From Mesostigma viride (Eukaryota; Streptophyta; Mesostigmatophyceae; Mesostigmatales; Mesostigmataceae), in the NCBI GenBank assembly GCA_009746045.1, contig RPFO01000165.1, positions 866,001 through 930,000 of the forward strand: a stretch of DNA of 64,000 bases, written 5' to 3'. The position numbers and the translations under genes were made by a program. Within the stretch, counting starts at the first letter, position 1. The number at the start of each line of letters is the position of its first letter. This document shows, one piece after another, positions 11,247-22,637 of the stretch. Below the pieces are notes generated by a model. That model did no database searches. It was not told the origin of the DNA and saw nothing but the letters and a program-made list of their open reading frames with translations.

Positions 11247-11874
11247 GAAGGCTGAGCTGCAGTACCCTCTGCTCCGTGGGCTCATGGCTTCCAAGGGGGG
11301 AGAGCCATAGTAGACCAAACAGCCTTGCTCTAGGTGGGAGGCATCCCAGTGGGCTGGGCAGCCAAGTGTTGGCTGACAGCAGGTCCTTCAGAGTTCAGAC
11401 GCATTCTGCTGGACAGGGGTCAGGGTGGAGTCACTCCCCTGGCTGAGAATTTTGCCTGGCCCTGTCATGGGGCTGCAGAAGAGTCTTAAGGACTTTGTAA
11501 TGGGCCTTGGGTCTTCATGGAATGGACCCTGAAAGCGCAGCCCAAGTGTTGGCTCTAACAGGTTGCTGTACTTTTGTATATATTCTCTGTAACCAACCTG
11601 TTGCATGCTAATCAATCCCTGGTTGTGTGACCATGTTGGACATGGTTGCCAGGGGCCTCACTATGGGTTTTACTTCTTTATCTGATAAAACATAATCATT
11701 TTACTGTCATGTCATGTTGTTTGTAATGTTCAGTTCCAGGAGCTGATCCAAACCTGGAGGATATGGGGTTGGGTTCGATTCCCCAGCTGACCTCAGCCTG
11801 GCATGTGTGAATCCTGAGTTTATCCCTCAGTGAGGACATGGGCTCCCCATGTGTTGGCTAACATTTGTCAGGGC
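11247..11874 (+). other. Copia-F 3' UTR, proximal part
   Basis: Non-coding; similar in sequence order to the 3' UTR of Copia-C read on the opposite strand. It contains the T-arm-like hairpin at 11769-11785. It is cut at 11875 by Copia-C1 and resumes at 20343. Confidence 0.6.
11769..11785 (+). promoter_or_regulatory. tRNA T-arm-like hairpin / B-box in Copia-F 3' UTR
   Basis: TTGGG-TTCGATT-CCCCA: a perfect B-box core (GGTTCGATTCC). The stem has the outer T-A pair and three G-C pairs but one T/C mismatch, as expected for a decaying copy. Confidence 0.6.
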
Positions 11875-12522
11875 AGTTAAGAACCACGCCAGAGCTGTGA
11901 GCTCCTGGTCTTTCACGCGCACAACGGGATGAGCCAAAGTTGCAAGACAGCAACCTTTTAACCCGTGCACCAAGCCACGACCACGGTGAGCGTTTCCACG
12001 TCCAATGTGGGAGCCTCGGTTCGTGCTTGCCAAGATAGCTGGTCATCCCCCATGACCAAGCTATATCCTTTGTGTTGTTCCTCGTTCCCATCGGCGTGAC
12101 GAGGCACGTGCAAGCGTGCAAGCAAATCCTCAACGTCCACTGGCATCAGTGCAGAGCCAGGACGAACTGGATTTGCCTAGACTCTGCAACCTAGGAAGTA
12201 CAGGACCTGTCACAAGCCTGCAAGGCCTAGTATCCTTGCAGCCCTGTGCCAGCTCCAGTATTCCACCAGTCACAGGCTGCTGCTCCTCTGGCCTACGTGG
12301 ACCACAGTCACGTGATAGTCAGGCTAAGCCTGTGCAGGCACGGCCTGCCACGTGTCCTGTCCACTATACCAGAGGACTGCACCCTAGTCGGCCACGGACG
12401 GCTAGGACTTCGGGACCTCATATCTTTCTCGTCCCTTGTCTGTTTCAGGCGGTCAGCACGGCGTTGGAAAGGTCTTTCCAAACTGCATCCACTTAGCATA
12501 TTGGTTGCCCAAAATGCTAACT
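11875..12522 (-). repeat. Copia-C1 3' LTR
   Basis: 648 bp, ends AGTTAAG...GCTAACT on the plus strand. It is preceded, in element sense, by the purine-rich tract AAAAGAAGAAAGGGTTGG (complement at 12523-12542), the likely polypurine tract. Confidence 0.92.
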
Positions 12523-13528
12523 CCAACCCTTTCTTCTTTTGGAGCTGGACCAGCTTGAAACAAGCCTAACCTTGCTTGTGCCCACTCAGCCACAGACCGC
12601 TTGGTCCCTTGAGGTTGATCAGACCTTTGAGGGCCCAGGGTCCTGCCTCCTTTGGGTAACAACATATCTGCCCTTGGACCAGGCTAGGTGTACTGGCCAG
12701 TGAATCAGAGGTCACCCCAGGTTATCCCCTGACCCCTTGGTCAGCTCCCAACCTTTCCTTGGGAACTTGGTGCTAGATTAAAGTCAAGGCACATTACCTA
12801 GTCCAATGGCTGGGATTAAAGGATGCCAAGAACGTATTATTGTGAGTTCCTGATCTTTCACAGTTATCACAGGCGCCCGTTCTTATGGCGCCCGCCTTGG
12901 CCAGCCTTTCCCTTTTATGCTCAAAGAGACTCAGGTAGCACCCATGCAAATACTGCCTTATTGGGGAGCCCATGTCTTCACTGGGTGTTAAGCCCAGGAA
13001 TCACTCATGCCAGGCTGTGGCTCTGCTGGGGAATTGAACCCCACCCCGATCTCCAGGTTTATAGGTGACCTGGAACTGTACACAAGACAAACATTACAAC
13101 CATGAGAACAACATGAGAATGACATGATTATGTTTTATTCAAGCATTATATAACCCAGAATGTGGCTCCCTGGCAACCATGTTCCACATGGTCACACAAC
13201 CAGGTTCTTTATTAGCAACAGGTTGGAAACAAGCACTAGAAAACATATATACAGCAACCTGTAAGAACCAGCATTCGGGTTGCCCTTGCATGGCCTAACT
13301 GTTTGAGGCCAAAGGCGTCGACTTAAGTCCTGGCGACTCTTCTGAACCCCATGGGGAGGGCCAGGCATGATTCTCAGCTGGTAGGAGTGACATTCCACAC
13401 CAACTCCTGTCCAGGAGGGTGTACCTAACCCTGAAGGACCGGCTGTCAACCAGTAAGCACCAGTCACCACTTGGTACTTTGGTCAAGCAGCCCACTGGGG
13501 ACACCCAAGCTGAAGCAAGGCCTGGTCT
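12523..13528 (-). other. Copia-C1 3' UTR
   Basis: About 1 kb non-coding between the pol stop and the 3' LTR. It holds the T-arm-like hairpin (13027-13043), a direct repeat of GGCGCCCG (12872-12894) shared with Copia-E, and the polypurine tract next to the LTR. Confidence 0.8.
13027..13043 (-). promoter_or_regulatory. tRNA T-arm-like hairpin / B-box in Copia-C1 3' UTR
   Basis: In element sense TGGGG-TTCAATT-CCCCA: a 5-bp stem and 7-nt loop, the size of a tRNA T-arm, with B-box core GGTTCAATTCC. The outer pair is T-A and the second pair G-C, where D and E have C-G and G-T, so both differences keep pairing. Confidence 0.75.
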
Positions 13529-16500
13529 CTATGGCCGCCCGTGTAAGGGGTCCATGAGCCCACGGAGCAGGGGGTACTGCCTCTCCGCCTTCTCCTCCAG
13601 CTTGGTGAGGGCATCTGCAGGGTTGTCCACACCAGGCACATGTTCAATGTGAGCTAGGTAGGACATCTCCTTGAGCAACAAGTAGTCAAGGTCCCTGCTC
13701 CTGGCCAGCTGCCTGTGCACAAATTGCACCATGCCCATGCTATCAGTCCTCACCAGTGTGTGCAGCTGCAACCTACAGGAAGCCACTTGACATAGCTGGT
13801 AGAAGAGCTCCCTCAAGTAAAGAGCAGTATGCAGCCCTTCACAGATTGCCCTGCACTCAGCAATATCACTGCTGGGTGTAACCCTGTTCTGCAACCGACT
13901 GTACCAGGTAACAAGTGAGGTGTGATCTTGCTCCAGGGTAACTAATGCTGCTGCCCTGCCCCTGACCTCTGTGACCTTCCTATTATCCATAGAACTGTCC
14001 ACATAGAGAACCATGTCAAGGGGCTTGTACAAATCCACAGGACCCAGTATGAGAGGGGGAGACATCATGACAGCCTGCACCACACTCTCAGCACCCACCT
14101 CAACCAGCTGGGAATCAGTAAGTCGACTCAGAACCAGCAAGTCAGGGGCACATATACTTGCAAGCCATGCCAGCATGCCCCTGATGGTAGCACACCTAGC
14201 CTGCGTGATGGGCTCCTGCAATGCATCTACAATCTGCTGTGGGTAGTCCTTACCACCCTCCATCCTGATGAACCACGAGCCCTTGGCTTGGAACAACGTA
14301 GCCTGCATGCCACAGAAGACCATAGGCTCATTCTCCACCATGTGCTGTATCTTACCCAGCTCAAACCGCTTCTGGATCTTAGCCAAGACAGCCTCAACCC
14401 AGTCTGGTGGACCTATGAGATGCAGGTCATCACCATGCAGTGAGGCAAAGACAGGAAGGCCATTGTGGGACCCTTGGAACAAACAGGGATCCACTGGAGA
14501 CACAGAAAACCCACAAGTATTCTTCAAGAATTTCTCTAGGCTCTTTCTCCAGATAATGGGACTGGACCTGAGACCTTCCAACCCTTTCAGAATTCTCAGG
14601 TACCTGGCCTTTATCTCTGCTCTCCATACAGCAGGTACAGTCACAAAGAAAGGAGGGATATCTCTCCAAGTCTGCCTAGCCTGATCTTGGTCACCCTTGA
14701 GAAAAGCCCTCTTGAAATCAATCAGCACAGAGCTATAGGGCACACCCTTAACCAGAAAAGACAGAAATATACACAGCAGAATCCTCCACGTGTCATGCAG
14801 CATCCCTGGAGTATAGAGCTCCTCATCTAACAACTGGCCAGTGCCATGATACTCGGTTACAACTGGTCTGACATGTGGCACCTGGACACCATCTACCTCC
14901 TTGAGCTTGAGGACAAACATCAATCTGAGCAGCTGGTGAACTTCTGGCAGCTCATCCACAGGTTCTGCACAGTTGGAAACTATCCACTCATGCCCAGAAG
15001 CAACAAAGCCAAGAGTCCATGCCTTAGCCATCTTGGGGCTTTGCATCATCTCGACTAGCTGGCGCCAGGGAATAGGACTGTGAGCAGCTATCTGGTACCT
15101 GTTTACCCCTAACTGCCTTGGATCAAAGGTGGTTGGGATTATCAACAAGTCCTCAGCTATGGGCTCCTGACCTTGAGGACCCTCAGCTGGCTGACTCCTA
15201 ACAGCCTTCACCGCCACTGCAAGACCCTGGGAATAGTGATATCTTTCAAGGGGGAGGCTGCCCCTGCCTTCTAGTGCCAACTCATCAGAGGTCAAAGTAA
15301 CCCCTGGCATGCACAAGAAGTTCTGACCCAGAATGGCAGGCCCCTGATAGCCCTCTACCACACAGAACGTGGTGGGCACCCCTAAGATAGGCACACTCAC
15401 TTCCCCAAGGATCTTCATGGACACCTTTCCTGAGAAATCAGACACAGCAAGGCAACTGGGATGGGACATCTGTAAGCCTACAGCATCCTCTTCCCTGATG
15501 ACAGACACCTGTGAGTTGGTATCTACCTCCATTGTAGCTGCCCAGCACGACCCCCACCCCGTGAGCTTGGATACCTTGGGATCATGTTTGCTGCGCATGA
15601 GTGCTCGGATGACGTCCGCCATGAGAGGCCCCCGGGCCTTAGGTGGCTGCCCCGTCCCCTCTGGCCTTGTGACAGTTGCTTCAGCAGCCTCCTCCTGCTC
15701 GTCATCTTCCAGCAGGGACAGACCATCATCCACCACCAGAGGATTGTTAGCTGCTGCTGCCTGGCTCTGGCCTGGCTCCTCAACCCAGCTGGGAGGGCCT
15801 GGCCCGTCTGCAGGCCAGATTGCATGTGGCCTTCTTTCCTTGACATGAGCCCAGGACAACCTGTACACGTGCCTTGGATCCTTTTCCAAAGCCACCAGGC
15901 AAGATCTGTTAGCTTCTTCCACACGAGTGACAACCCCATCCTGCCACTTCCCCCGCTTGCCTGGAATAGATGGTTCCTTCCACATCCTGACCTTCAGCCC
16001 CACCTGAGGCCTCAGCACATTCCAGTTCTTGTCCTTACGTCTCAGCTGGGCAAATAACCTATCTGCCTTCCTAAGACTGGCCTGCACCACGTTCTCAGGC
16101 AACAAGCTATACTGCAGGGCCAGGGGAGAGACAGCCACACCATCAAAGTAATAGTTAACCCTGTGGTTCAGCTGCTCTTCTATCCCCTTACACCAGGCTG
16201 CCCTCTCTAAGGCAGATGCCACAAGTGGCACTGACTCTGCTGCTAGCACCACTGTCTTCACTTCACGTATGGATCTCTCTACAGCCCCTTGCTGCCCATG
16301 ACTCTCCCTGGGGACTACTACCAGCTTACAAGGCAGCTGGTCCTGATGCTTGAGCAAACAGTCAAACTGCAAGTCTGCCTGCACACTCTTGCACACCCCA
16401 AAGCCTGGGATCAGGGCCTTCATACCCAACAACAAGTGGTGCTCCTGCATACCAGGCAGAACGTCTATCAGCCTGTATCTGCTGAACCTGTCCACCCCCA

Positions 16501-17100
16501 CCAATATATACAAGCCCCTGATATGCTGGATATCCATCTGGATGTCGCCACGCTCCCTAGCAGGCTCCCTAGCATGGGACTGAGGTGGGTGAACAGCATT
16601 CTCCTGGCAACCACAGTTCTCAGCAGCAGCCTGGCAAGCCTCCCACAAAGGCTCCCTACCTAGCTTCCAAGCAAACATTGCTGCCTGCCCAGAATGCCCA
16701 AACATGTGATGCAACTATGGCCAGCCTCAGCATAGCTCAGCACTCTCTCAGTACTGACCTGGCGAGACGTCTGAACCGTGTGTGGGGACACATGATCCAC
16801 TCCTGAGGTTCCAGGGCTTCCCTGCAGGCCATCCTGACGCCCCAAGCCAGGCCCTGCACCCTGGACCGCTCCAGGCCCTTCCAGCAAGGTCCCTTGGCCC
16901 TCCAGGCCAGCACCTGCTGGAGACCCACCACCTGCATGAGGCATAGGGAATTCAGCTGCAGCATTGTTATTGCAATCCAGTGGAAGAACAACATCTTTAC
17001 ACCCTTGGTGCTGCACAAGGGGCACACCCCCATCCTTATGTACATCCAGCACACCTTCCCCAAGGGGTGATTGACTATTTACAGGGGATGATGTAGCTAG
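13529..17100 (-). CDS. pol: Copia-C1 pol polyprotein: integrase, retropepsin-like, RT, RNase H (one frameshift)
   Basis: Replicative polyprotein, about 1,190 codons once a single 1-bp deletion near 16709 is allowed for; the main open frame runs 16714-13529. In order it holds an integrase HHCC-like zinc site (H-H-M-F-G-H ... C ... C-G-C), integrase core (M-D-I-Q-H-I-R-G; A-D-L-Q-F-D; Q-Q-G-A-V-E-R) and an SH3-like P-G-K-R-G-K-W tail. A retropepsin-like block follows (V-D-T-N-S-Q-V-S-V ... I-L-G-Q-N-F-L), then RT (I-D-F-K-R-A-F; L-H-G-D-D-L-H-L) and RNase H ending N-P-A-D-A-L-T-K. The protease-like domain lies after integrase, unlike standard copia order. The frame is the same as gag, separated only by the UGA at 17101-17103. 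The stop is TAG. Confidence 0.88.
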
Positions 17101-17103
17101 TCA
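17101..17103 (-). promoter_or_regulatory. Probable readthrough stop between Copia-C1 gag and pol (UGA-CUA-G)
   Basis: In element sense CAG-CAG-UGA-CUA-GCU. Gag and pol are in the same frame around this codon; the pol frame is open immediately downstream. UGA-CUA-G is a known leaky stop context in animals and some RNA viruses. The same arrangement recurs in C2, D, E and F. Confidence 0.75.
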
Positions 17104-18452
17104 CTGCTGCCCAGACTGGCCCCCTGCCCCAGCAGGCTTGGCCTTCCTGTCAGGACACTCACGACGCCAGTGACCTTCCTTGCCACACACAAAGCATGCT
17201 CCACCCTTCTTCCCAGACCCAGCCCCACCCTTGCCAGGCTTCCCCTGGCCTCCCTGAGACTGCCCACCCTGCTTGCCCTGGTTGCCTTGAGCTTGGCCCT
17301 TGCCTTGCCCTTGGCCACCCTTACCCTGCTGACCACCAGCTTGCTGGCTCCCAACCCCTCCTTGGGAACCTGCACCCTTGCCACCCTGAGCCCCCTGCCT
17401 CTGGCGCCTGAAGCGCTTACGCTTGTTGGGCCTTGCCCCATCACGGGCTGGGTACCCGGGGACATCACCTTGGCCCTGCACAGCGGAGGTGGCATTGCTG
17501 CCATGGGACTGGATAGCTTTGCAGGCAGGATCTGGCTTCCTTATGCTGAGGATTACAAGCTCCAGAGCACGCAAGGAGCCATCAGTCTGGTTAAGAAACA
17601 TGCGGGCACCGTTCCTCCCATCCACACTCAAACCCATACGGTCCAGGAAATAGTCTGCCAAGGCCCTATCTGTGACCAGGAAGCCATACTTGGCCCCCTT
17701 GTCCCTGATACGGTTGAGCCTAGCCCATTCCTCTGCCACAGGACCCACTATCTCAAAGGTGTCATACTGATGTTTATAGTAGTTGGTGAGGTTGAGAACC
17801 TTGTCAGAGAACTCCTCCCTCAACCCATCCAGGAACTGTGCCCAGGTTAGCTTATCCTTGACAGCAGTCCTAGCCTTTTCCCTGACACGCTCTGACGAGT
17901 CCCTGTTGCACGTGGACGAGTGAAACACTTGCACTAGGTTGACAGTGGGGTCCACGGAGCACAACCAGCTCCATGTCCTCTAGCCACTTGTCTAAGCTTC
18001 CTGTGCTAGTGGTGGGTTAAGAGGCTTTTGTCCATTCATAACAGTGACAGCACTCATGTGAGGTCTCGACCCTGGCAGCGCCTTCACTGGCTCCACCACA
18101 GCGGGTGTCACAGCAACAGCACCACTTGGGCCAGCAGGCACAGGGGAGAGCACATCCACATGAGGCCTCTTACCATTGCCGTCAGCGGAGGTGTCCCTCT
18201 TACGCTTCTCCACGGCTGGTTGCCCATTCGCCACCGTTATTGCATCAGATGGCCCTGTCGCCCGCACCTTGCGCGCCTCCTCCACCGAGTCTTCGTGCCG
18301 TCTCTTGCTGCCTGGTCTCTTTCCCCCATCGCCGTCGCTGGCTGGGATCGCCTCCCCCACCAGCTGCTCCTTGTCTTCCGAGGCTCCTGGCTCTCCCCAG
18401 CCGGTGCCTCCATCTCGCCCTTGTCGCCGTCTCCCGGTTTGCCACGAGGCAT
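17101..18452 (-). CDS. gag: Copia-C1 gag with CCHC knuckle (frame-disrupted)
   Basis: Capsid/nucleocapsid precursor. Start ATG at 18450-18452 gives M-P-R-G-K-P-G-D-G. A charged, low-complexity N-terminus (read at 18380-17992 in a second frame) is followed by a helical capsid-like region (17964 leftwards; D-K-W-L-E-D-M, W-A-Q-F-L, E-E-W-A-R-L-N-R). Then comes a G/Q/K-rich basic linker and the knuckle C-F-V-C-G-K-E-G-H-W-R-R-E-C near 17170. There is a frameshift near 18385 peculiar to this copy and a frame change near 17970-18000 that C2 shares. The helical region resembles those of Copia-D and Copia-E gag. Confidence 0.75.
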
Positions 18453-19655
18453 TATATACAGTGGGATGGCAAAACAAAACAGGCGATAGACAAGAAGAAC
18501 AGGCTCAAGCGCTGGTGCTGCCTGAAGAAGCCGCTGGCTGCTCCCAGGTGCTGCCTCCTCCTCACGCTCCTGTGCTGTGCGTGCCACCGGTGTCCCCACT
18601 CGTGGAACTGCGCGGACCTCCTCCGCGTTGTAAGGACCAAGCACACGGCTCACCGGCCTGCCGGCTGCTGTCTGCTCTACCGGCACTCTGCGCGCGCTGC
18701 CCCGGCGATACCACTGCAGGTTCCTGACCCACCTGCTACCACCACCTCGCCGATCGTTGCAAGACCCCCGACCTATCTCAGCAAAGTCGTGCTCCGGCTC
18801 AAACGGAATGTGCAACTCTGCTCTGCGCCGAGCGGAGTACCCCTCGTTCGTGCCGTCGCCCTCGTCAATCTGCTGTGACGACCTGGCTATGATGCCCGTC
18901 GGTCTGTCCACGAATTGCTCGTGGAAGTCTTCGTCGGTGACCTCCCGACCGGTGATTACCGTCACCGTTGGCCCAGTCGCCCCTGGCCTGCTCTGTACTC
19001 TTGGCGTGTCCAAGGTCGACCAGATGCCTGGCGGACGTGTGGTGATAACCCAGTGATCCGCGTGACCACGCGACTCCTGGATCAAAATGTTAACCAAATG
19101 CTCACAAGTCTGAGCAACCACCTCGGCGGAATCCCACGGGCTGTCCGCTTCGCGCGTCTGCGCGTCCCGAATTATGTGCGACGCGTCGGTCCCCTCTCCC
19201 AGCGAGCTCGTCGCCACCCAGTGATTATATAACCTGGTTCCACCTAAGCAGATGGCCACCAGCTGGCCCAGCGTCTCTCGCGCCAAGTCGAGCGCCTGGA
19301 TGGTCACGTGCCCGCCCTGGTACGCAACTTCTAGACTATAAATCAACGAAGCTATCTCGTCTCGTATGGCTACGAGACGCTCCGTGCACACCCTCCCTGT
19401 TTCTCCTGGCGACGTCGTCGCCCGGATCCTCATCACCACGGGGTCGTTCGCCGACGGCCCTGCTGCGTTGCCAAACACAGCCACCCAACCGCCCTCCGCA
19501 AGGCCCCGCGCAACGTAGGCCGCCTGCACGAAGGTGGAAGCGTTGGATTGATGAGTATAGGGATAGAAAGCGTTCTCGCGCGCCGGCAACTCTGGTGCTG
19601 CTTCGCGCCTGGGAGAAGACGACTCAGGTGTCTCAACCCGAGCCTCGGCCGACAT
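18453..19655 (-). CDS. Copia-C1 ORF1, unknown protein upstream of gag
   Basis: About 400 codons from ATG 19653-19655. I recognise no family. The N-terminal half is helical and well conserved with Copia-C2 ORF1 (blocks F-V-Q-A-A-Y, G-G-H-V-T, E-H-L-V-N-I-L, W-V-I-T-T-R-P, G-I-W-S-T-L-D-T-P-R, V-I-T-G-R-E-V-T). The C-terminal part is acidic and less conserved. In C1 the frame runs without a stop into the gag ATG (fused), whereas C2 has a stop before gag, so C1 may have lost its stop. ORFs in the same position exist in Copia-D and Copia-E. Confidence 0.65.
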
Positions 19656-19675
19656 GAAACCACGCAACAGGAATG

Positions 19676-19685
19676 CAATAATACG
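19676..19685 (-). promoter_or_regulatory. Candidate primer binding site, Copia-C1
   Basis: In element sense CGTATTATTG directly follows the 5' LTR (AACT). The same ten bases are in C2 (33985-33994) and the first seven in E (63254-63260). It does not begin TGG, so priming from an ordinary tRNA 3'-CCA end is unlikely; an internal tRNA site is possible. Confidence 0.45.
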
Positions 19686-20337
19686 AGTTAAGAACCACGC
19701 CAGAGCTGTGAGCTCCTGGTCTTTCACGCGCACAACGGGATGAGCCAAAGTTGCAAGACAGCAACCTTTTAACCCGTGCACCAGGCCACGACCACGGTGA
19801 GCGTTTCCACGTCCAATGCATGTGGGAGCCTCGGTTCGTGCTTGCCAAGATAGCTGGTCATCCCCCATGACCAAGCTATATCCTTTGTGTTGTTCCTCGT
19901 TCCCATCGGCGTGACGAGGCACGTGCAGGCGTGCTAGCAAATCCTCAACGTCCACTGGCATCAGTGCAGAGCCAGGACGAACTGGATTTGCCTAGACTCT
20001 GCAACCTAGGAAGTACAGGACCTGTCACAAGCCTGCAAGGCCTAGTATCCTTGCAGCCCTGTGCCAGCTCCAGTATTCCACCAGTCACAGGCTGCTGCTC
20101 CTCTGGCCTACGTGGACCACAGTCACGTGATAGTCAGGCTAAGCCTGTGCAGGCACGGCCTGCCACGTGTCCTGTCCACTATACCAGAGGACTGCACCCT
20201 AGTCGGCCACGGACGGCTAGGACTTCGGGACCTCATATCTTTCTCGTCCCTTGTCTGTTTCAGGCGGTCAGCACGGCGTTGGAAAGGTCTTTCCAAACTG
20301 CATCCACTTAGCATATTGGTTGCCCAAAATGCTAACT
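19686..20337 (-). repeat. Copia-C1 5' LTR
   Basis: 652 bp, nearly identical to 11875-12522; followed by TSD AGGGC. Confidence 0.92.
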
Positions 20338-20342
20338 AGGGC

Positions 20343-20734
20343 TCTCTCAGTCTTTGGAAGGATTTAACAGATAAGGGAGGCTCCGTGGCGGGCGCCATAT
20401 GAACGGGCGCCTGTGATAACTGGATGACCAGGAACTCACAATAGTACGTTCATGGACTCCTCTATCCAAACTCTGGACTCCTCTATCCGACTGACTAAGT
20501 GAAGACCTAACTTTAATCTACACCAGGTTCCCAAAGAAAGGGTTGGGATGTCATGTGGGTCAGAGGGCAACCTTTGAACCAATGAGCAGGCCTAGCTAAT
20601 ATTTGGATGCACCTCAGGTTCCAAAAGAAAAGGCATGTCTGGTCTCTGGGAGGGATCAGAAGTCTGAAGGCTTGTGGGGACAGTGGCTGATAGGTTCTCA
20701 GGCTGGTCCAAGCTCCAAAACAAGAAAGGGTTGG
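20343..20734 (+). other. Copia-F 3' UTR, distal part
   Basis: Resumes after Copia-C1. It contains a GGGCGCC/GGCGCC repeat block near 20378-20400 like those in Copia-C, C2 and E, and ends in a purine-rich tract before the LTR at 20735. No gene. Confidence 0.6.
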
Positions 20735-21384
20735 AGTTAGCATATTGGGGCACTAATGTGCTAGATGGATGCAGGTTGAGGAGACCTTTCCAACGCCGTG
20801 TCAACCGCCTAGAACAGACGAGGGACGAGAGAGATATCAGGTCCCGAAGTACTGCCGACCGGCGGGCGGGGGCGGTGCACTCTCAGGGCATAGTGGACAG
20901 GACACGTGGCAGGCGGTGCCTGCACAGGTTTAGCCTGAACCATCACGTGACTGGGACACAGTGTACTGAGGACGCAACGGTCCCGTGGCTAGTAGTAGAA
21001 GCCAGTAGCCAGCCAGCAGGTCTGCAAGGATGTAAGTCCATGCAGAACTGTGGCAGGTCCTGTGCTGTCCTAGACACAGGATAGCCAGAGGTTTCCTGTA
21101 TGCTGCCTGCAACGAGGATGCAAGGCAGCGATACGAGGCTCTGGCAAAGTAGCGTTGCACAGCGTTGCTCATGACCGAGGAACAAGGATGGAACGAGGTT
21201 GCATATAGCTCGAGGCTCAACGAGGCAACGAGCGTCTTCACACACGAACCTTGGTCGTCACGACGAGTGGCGAGCCTATCGAGGGTCGTAGGCCTGGTGT
21301 GAGGATAAAGGTTGCTAGCCAGCAGCCTAGGGTCATTCCAGCCAGCAAGACCAGGAGCTCACAAGCTCTGCTGACGAGTTGCTG
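20735..21384 (+). repeat. Copia-F 3' LTR (decayed; right end approximate)
   Basis: Starts AGTTAGCATATTGGGG, homologous to the complement of the Copia-C LTR. The expected AACT end is not preserved; Copia-G pol sequence begins by 21389. Confidence 0.6.
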
Positions 21385-21388
21385 TGCA

Positions 21389-21437
21389 AATCCCTCTGCT
21401 CCGTGGGCTCATGGACCCCTTGCATGGGAGGCCATAG
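21389..21437 (+). pseudogene. pol: Copia-G pol, last codons
   Basis: Encodes P-L-L-R-G-L-M-D-P-L-H-G-R-P then TAG, identical in protein to the Copia-C pol terminus. Confidence 0.8.
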
Positions 21438-22455
21438 AGACCAAGCCTTGCTTCAGTTTGGGTGTCCTCAGTGGGTTGTTTGACCAGAGGACCACGTGGT
21501 GCATGGTTCTTAGTGGTTGACAACCGGTCCTTCAGGGTTAGTTACACCCTCCTGGACAGGAGTTGGATGGGAATGCACTCCTGCCAACTGAGAATCCTGC
21601 CTGGCCCTCCCCATGGGGTTTCAGAAGAGTCGCCAGGACTTAAGTCGACGCCTTTGGCCTCAAACAGTTAGGCCATGCAAGGGCAACCCGAATGCTGGTT
21701 CTTACAGGTTGCTGTATATATGTCTTTCTAGTGCTTGTTTCAACCTGTTGCTAATAAAGTTCCTGGTTGTGTGGCCATGTGGCACATGGTTGCCAGGGAG
21801 CCACATTCTGGGTTATATATTGCTTGAATAAAACATAATCATGTTGTCCTCATGTTGTTGACATGGTTGTAATGTTTGTCTTGTTCAAAGTTCCAGGTCA
21901 CCTTTAAACCTGGAGGTTGGGGCGGGGTTCAATTCCCCAGCAGAGCCACAGCCTGGCATGAATGACTCCTGGGCTTAACACCCAGTGAAGACATGGGCTC
22001 CCCAAGGAGGCAGCATCTGCATGGGTGCTACCTGAGTTCTTTGAGCATAAAGGGAAAGGTTGGCCAAGGCGGGCACCATAAGAACGGGCGCCTGTGATAA
22101 CTGTGAAAGACCAGGAACTCACAATAGTACGTTCTTTGCATCCTTTAATCCCAGCCATTGGACTAGGTAATGTGCCTTGACTTTAATCCAGCACCAAGTT
22201 CCCAAGGAAAGGTTGGGATCGCTGACCAAGGGGTCAGGGGATAACCTGGGGTGACCGCTGATTCACTGGCCAGTACACCTTAGTAGTCTGTTCCAAGGGT
22301 ACAACAAATGTTGTGTTCCCAAAAGGAAGGCAGGAACCTGGGCCCTGATGACAGGTCTGATCAACCTCAAGGGACCAAGCGGTCTGTGGCTGAGTGGGCA
22401 CAAGCTAGGTAAGGCTGTTTCATGCTGGTCCAGCTCCAAAAGAAGAAAGGGTTGG
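21438..22455 (+). other. Copia-G 3' UTR
   Basis: About 1 kb, collinear with the Copia-C 3' UTR, ending in the purine tract AAAAGAAGAAAGGGTTGG before the LTR. It contains a T-arm-like hairpin at 21923-21939. No gene. Confidence 0.75.
21923..21939 (+). promoter_or_regulatory. tRNA T-arm-like hairpin / B-box in Copia-G 3' UTR
   Basis: CGGGG-TTCAATT-CCCCA: four G-C pairs, with the outer C/A mismatched in this relic; B-box core GGTTCAATTCC. Confidence 0.6.
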
Positions 22456-22637
22456 AGTTAGCATTTTGGGCAGCCAATATGCTAAGTGGATGCAGTTTGG
22501 AAAGACCTTTCCAACGCCGTGCTGACCGCCTGAAACAGACAAGGGACAAGAAAGATATGAGGTCCCGAAGTCCTAGCCGTTCGCGGCCGGCGAGGGTGCA
22601 ACCCTCTGGTGTAGTGGACAGGACACGTGGCAGGTCG

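Larger units (their letters stand above)
11875..20337 (-). mobile_element. Copia-C1: near-complete copia-like retrotransposon
   Basis: 8,463 bp, minus strand, with TSD AGGGC on both sides (11870-11874; 20338-20342). LTRs are 11875-12522 and 19686-20337, starting AGTTA and ending TAACT. In element order it has ORF1, gag, in-frame UGA, and pol with integrase, protease-like, RT and RNase H domains, then a long 3' UTR with a T-arm-like hairpin and a purine tract before the 3' LTR. It closely resembles Copia-C2 (26168-34637); by eye the LTRs differ at about three bases plus a 4-bp indel, so insertion was recent. Confidence 0.93.
7357..21384 (+). mobile_element. Copia-F: decayed, 5'-truncated copia-like element interrupted by Copia-C1
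   Basis: Plus-strand relative of Copia-C with gag tail (7357-7676), pol remnants (7677-11246), 3' UTR (11247-11874 and 20343-20734) and a 3' LTR starting AGTTAG at 20735. Copia-C1 (11875-20337) sits in the 3' UTR with TSD AGGGC (11870-11874; 20338-20342). The right end near 21384 is uncertain because Copia-G sequence follows directly. Stops and frameshifts throughout pol mark it as old. Confidence 0.75.

Noticed and set aside
18105-18878. 257-codon plus-strand ORF opposite Copia-C1 ORF1/gag
   Set aside because: Shadow of the real minus-strand genes, which are conserved in Copia-C2.
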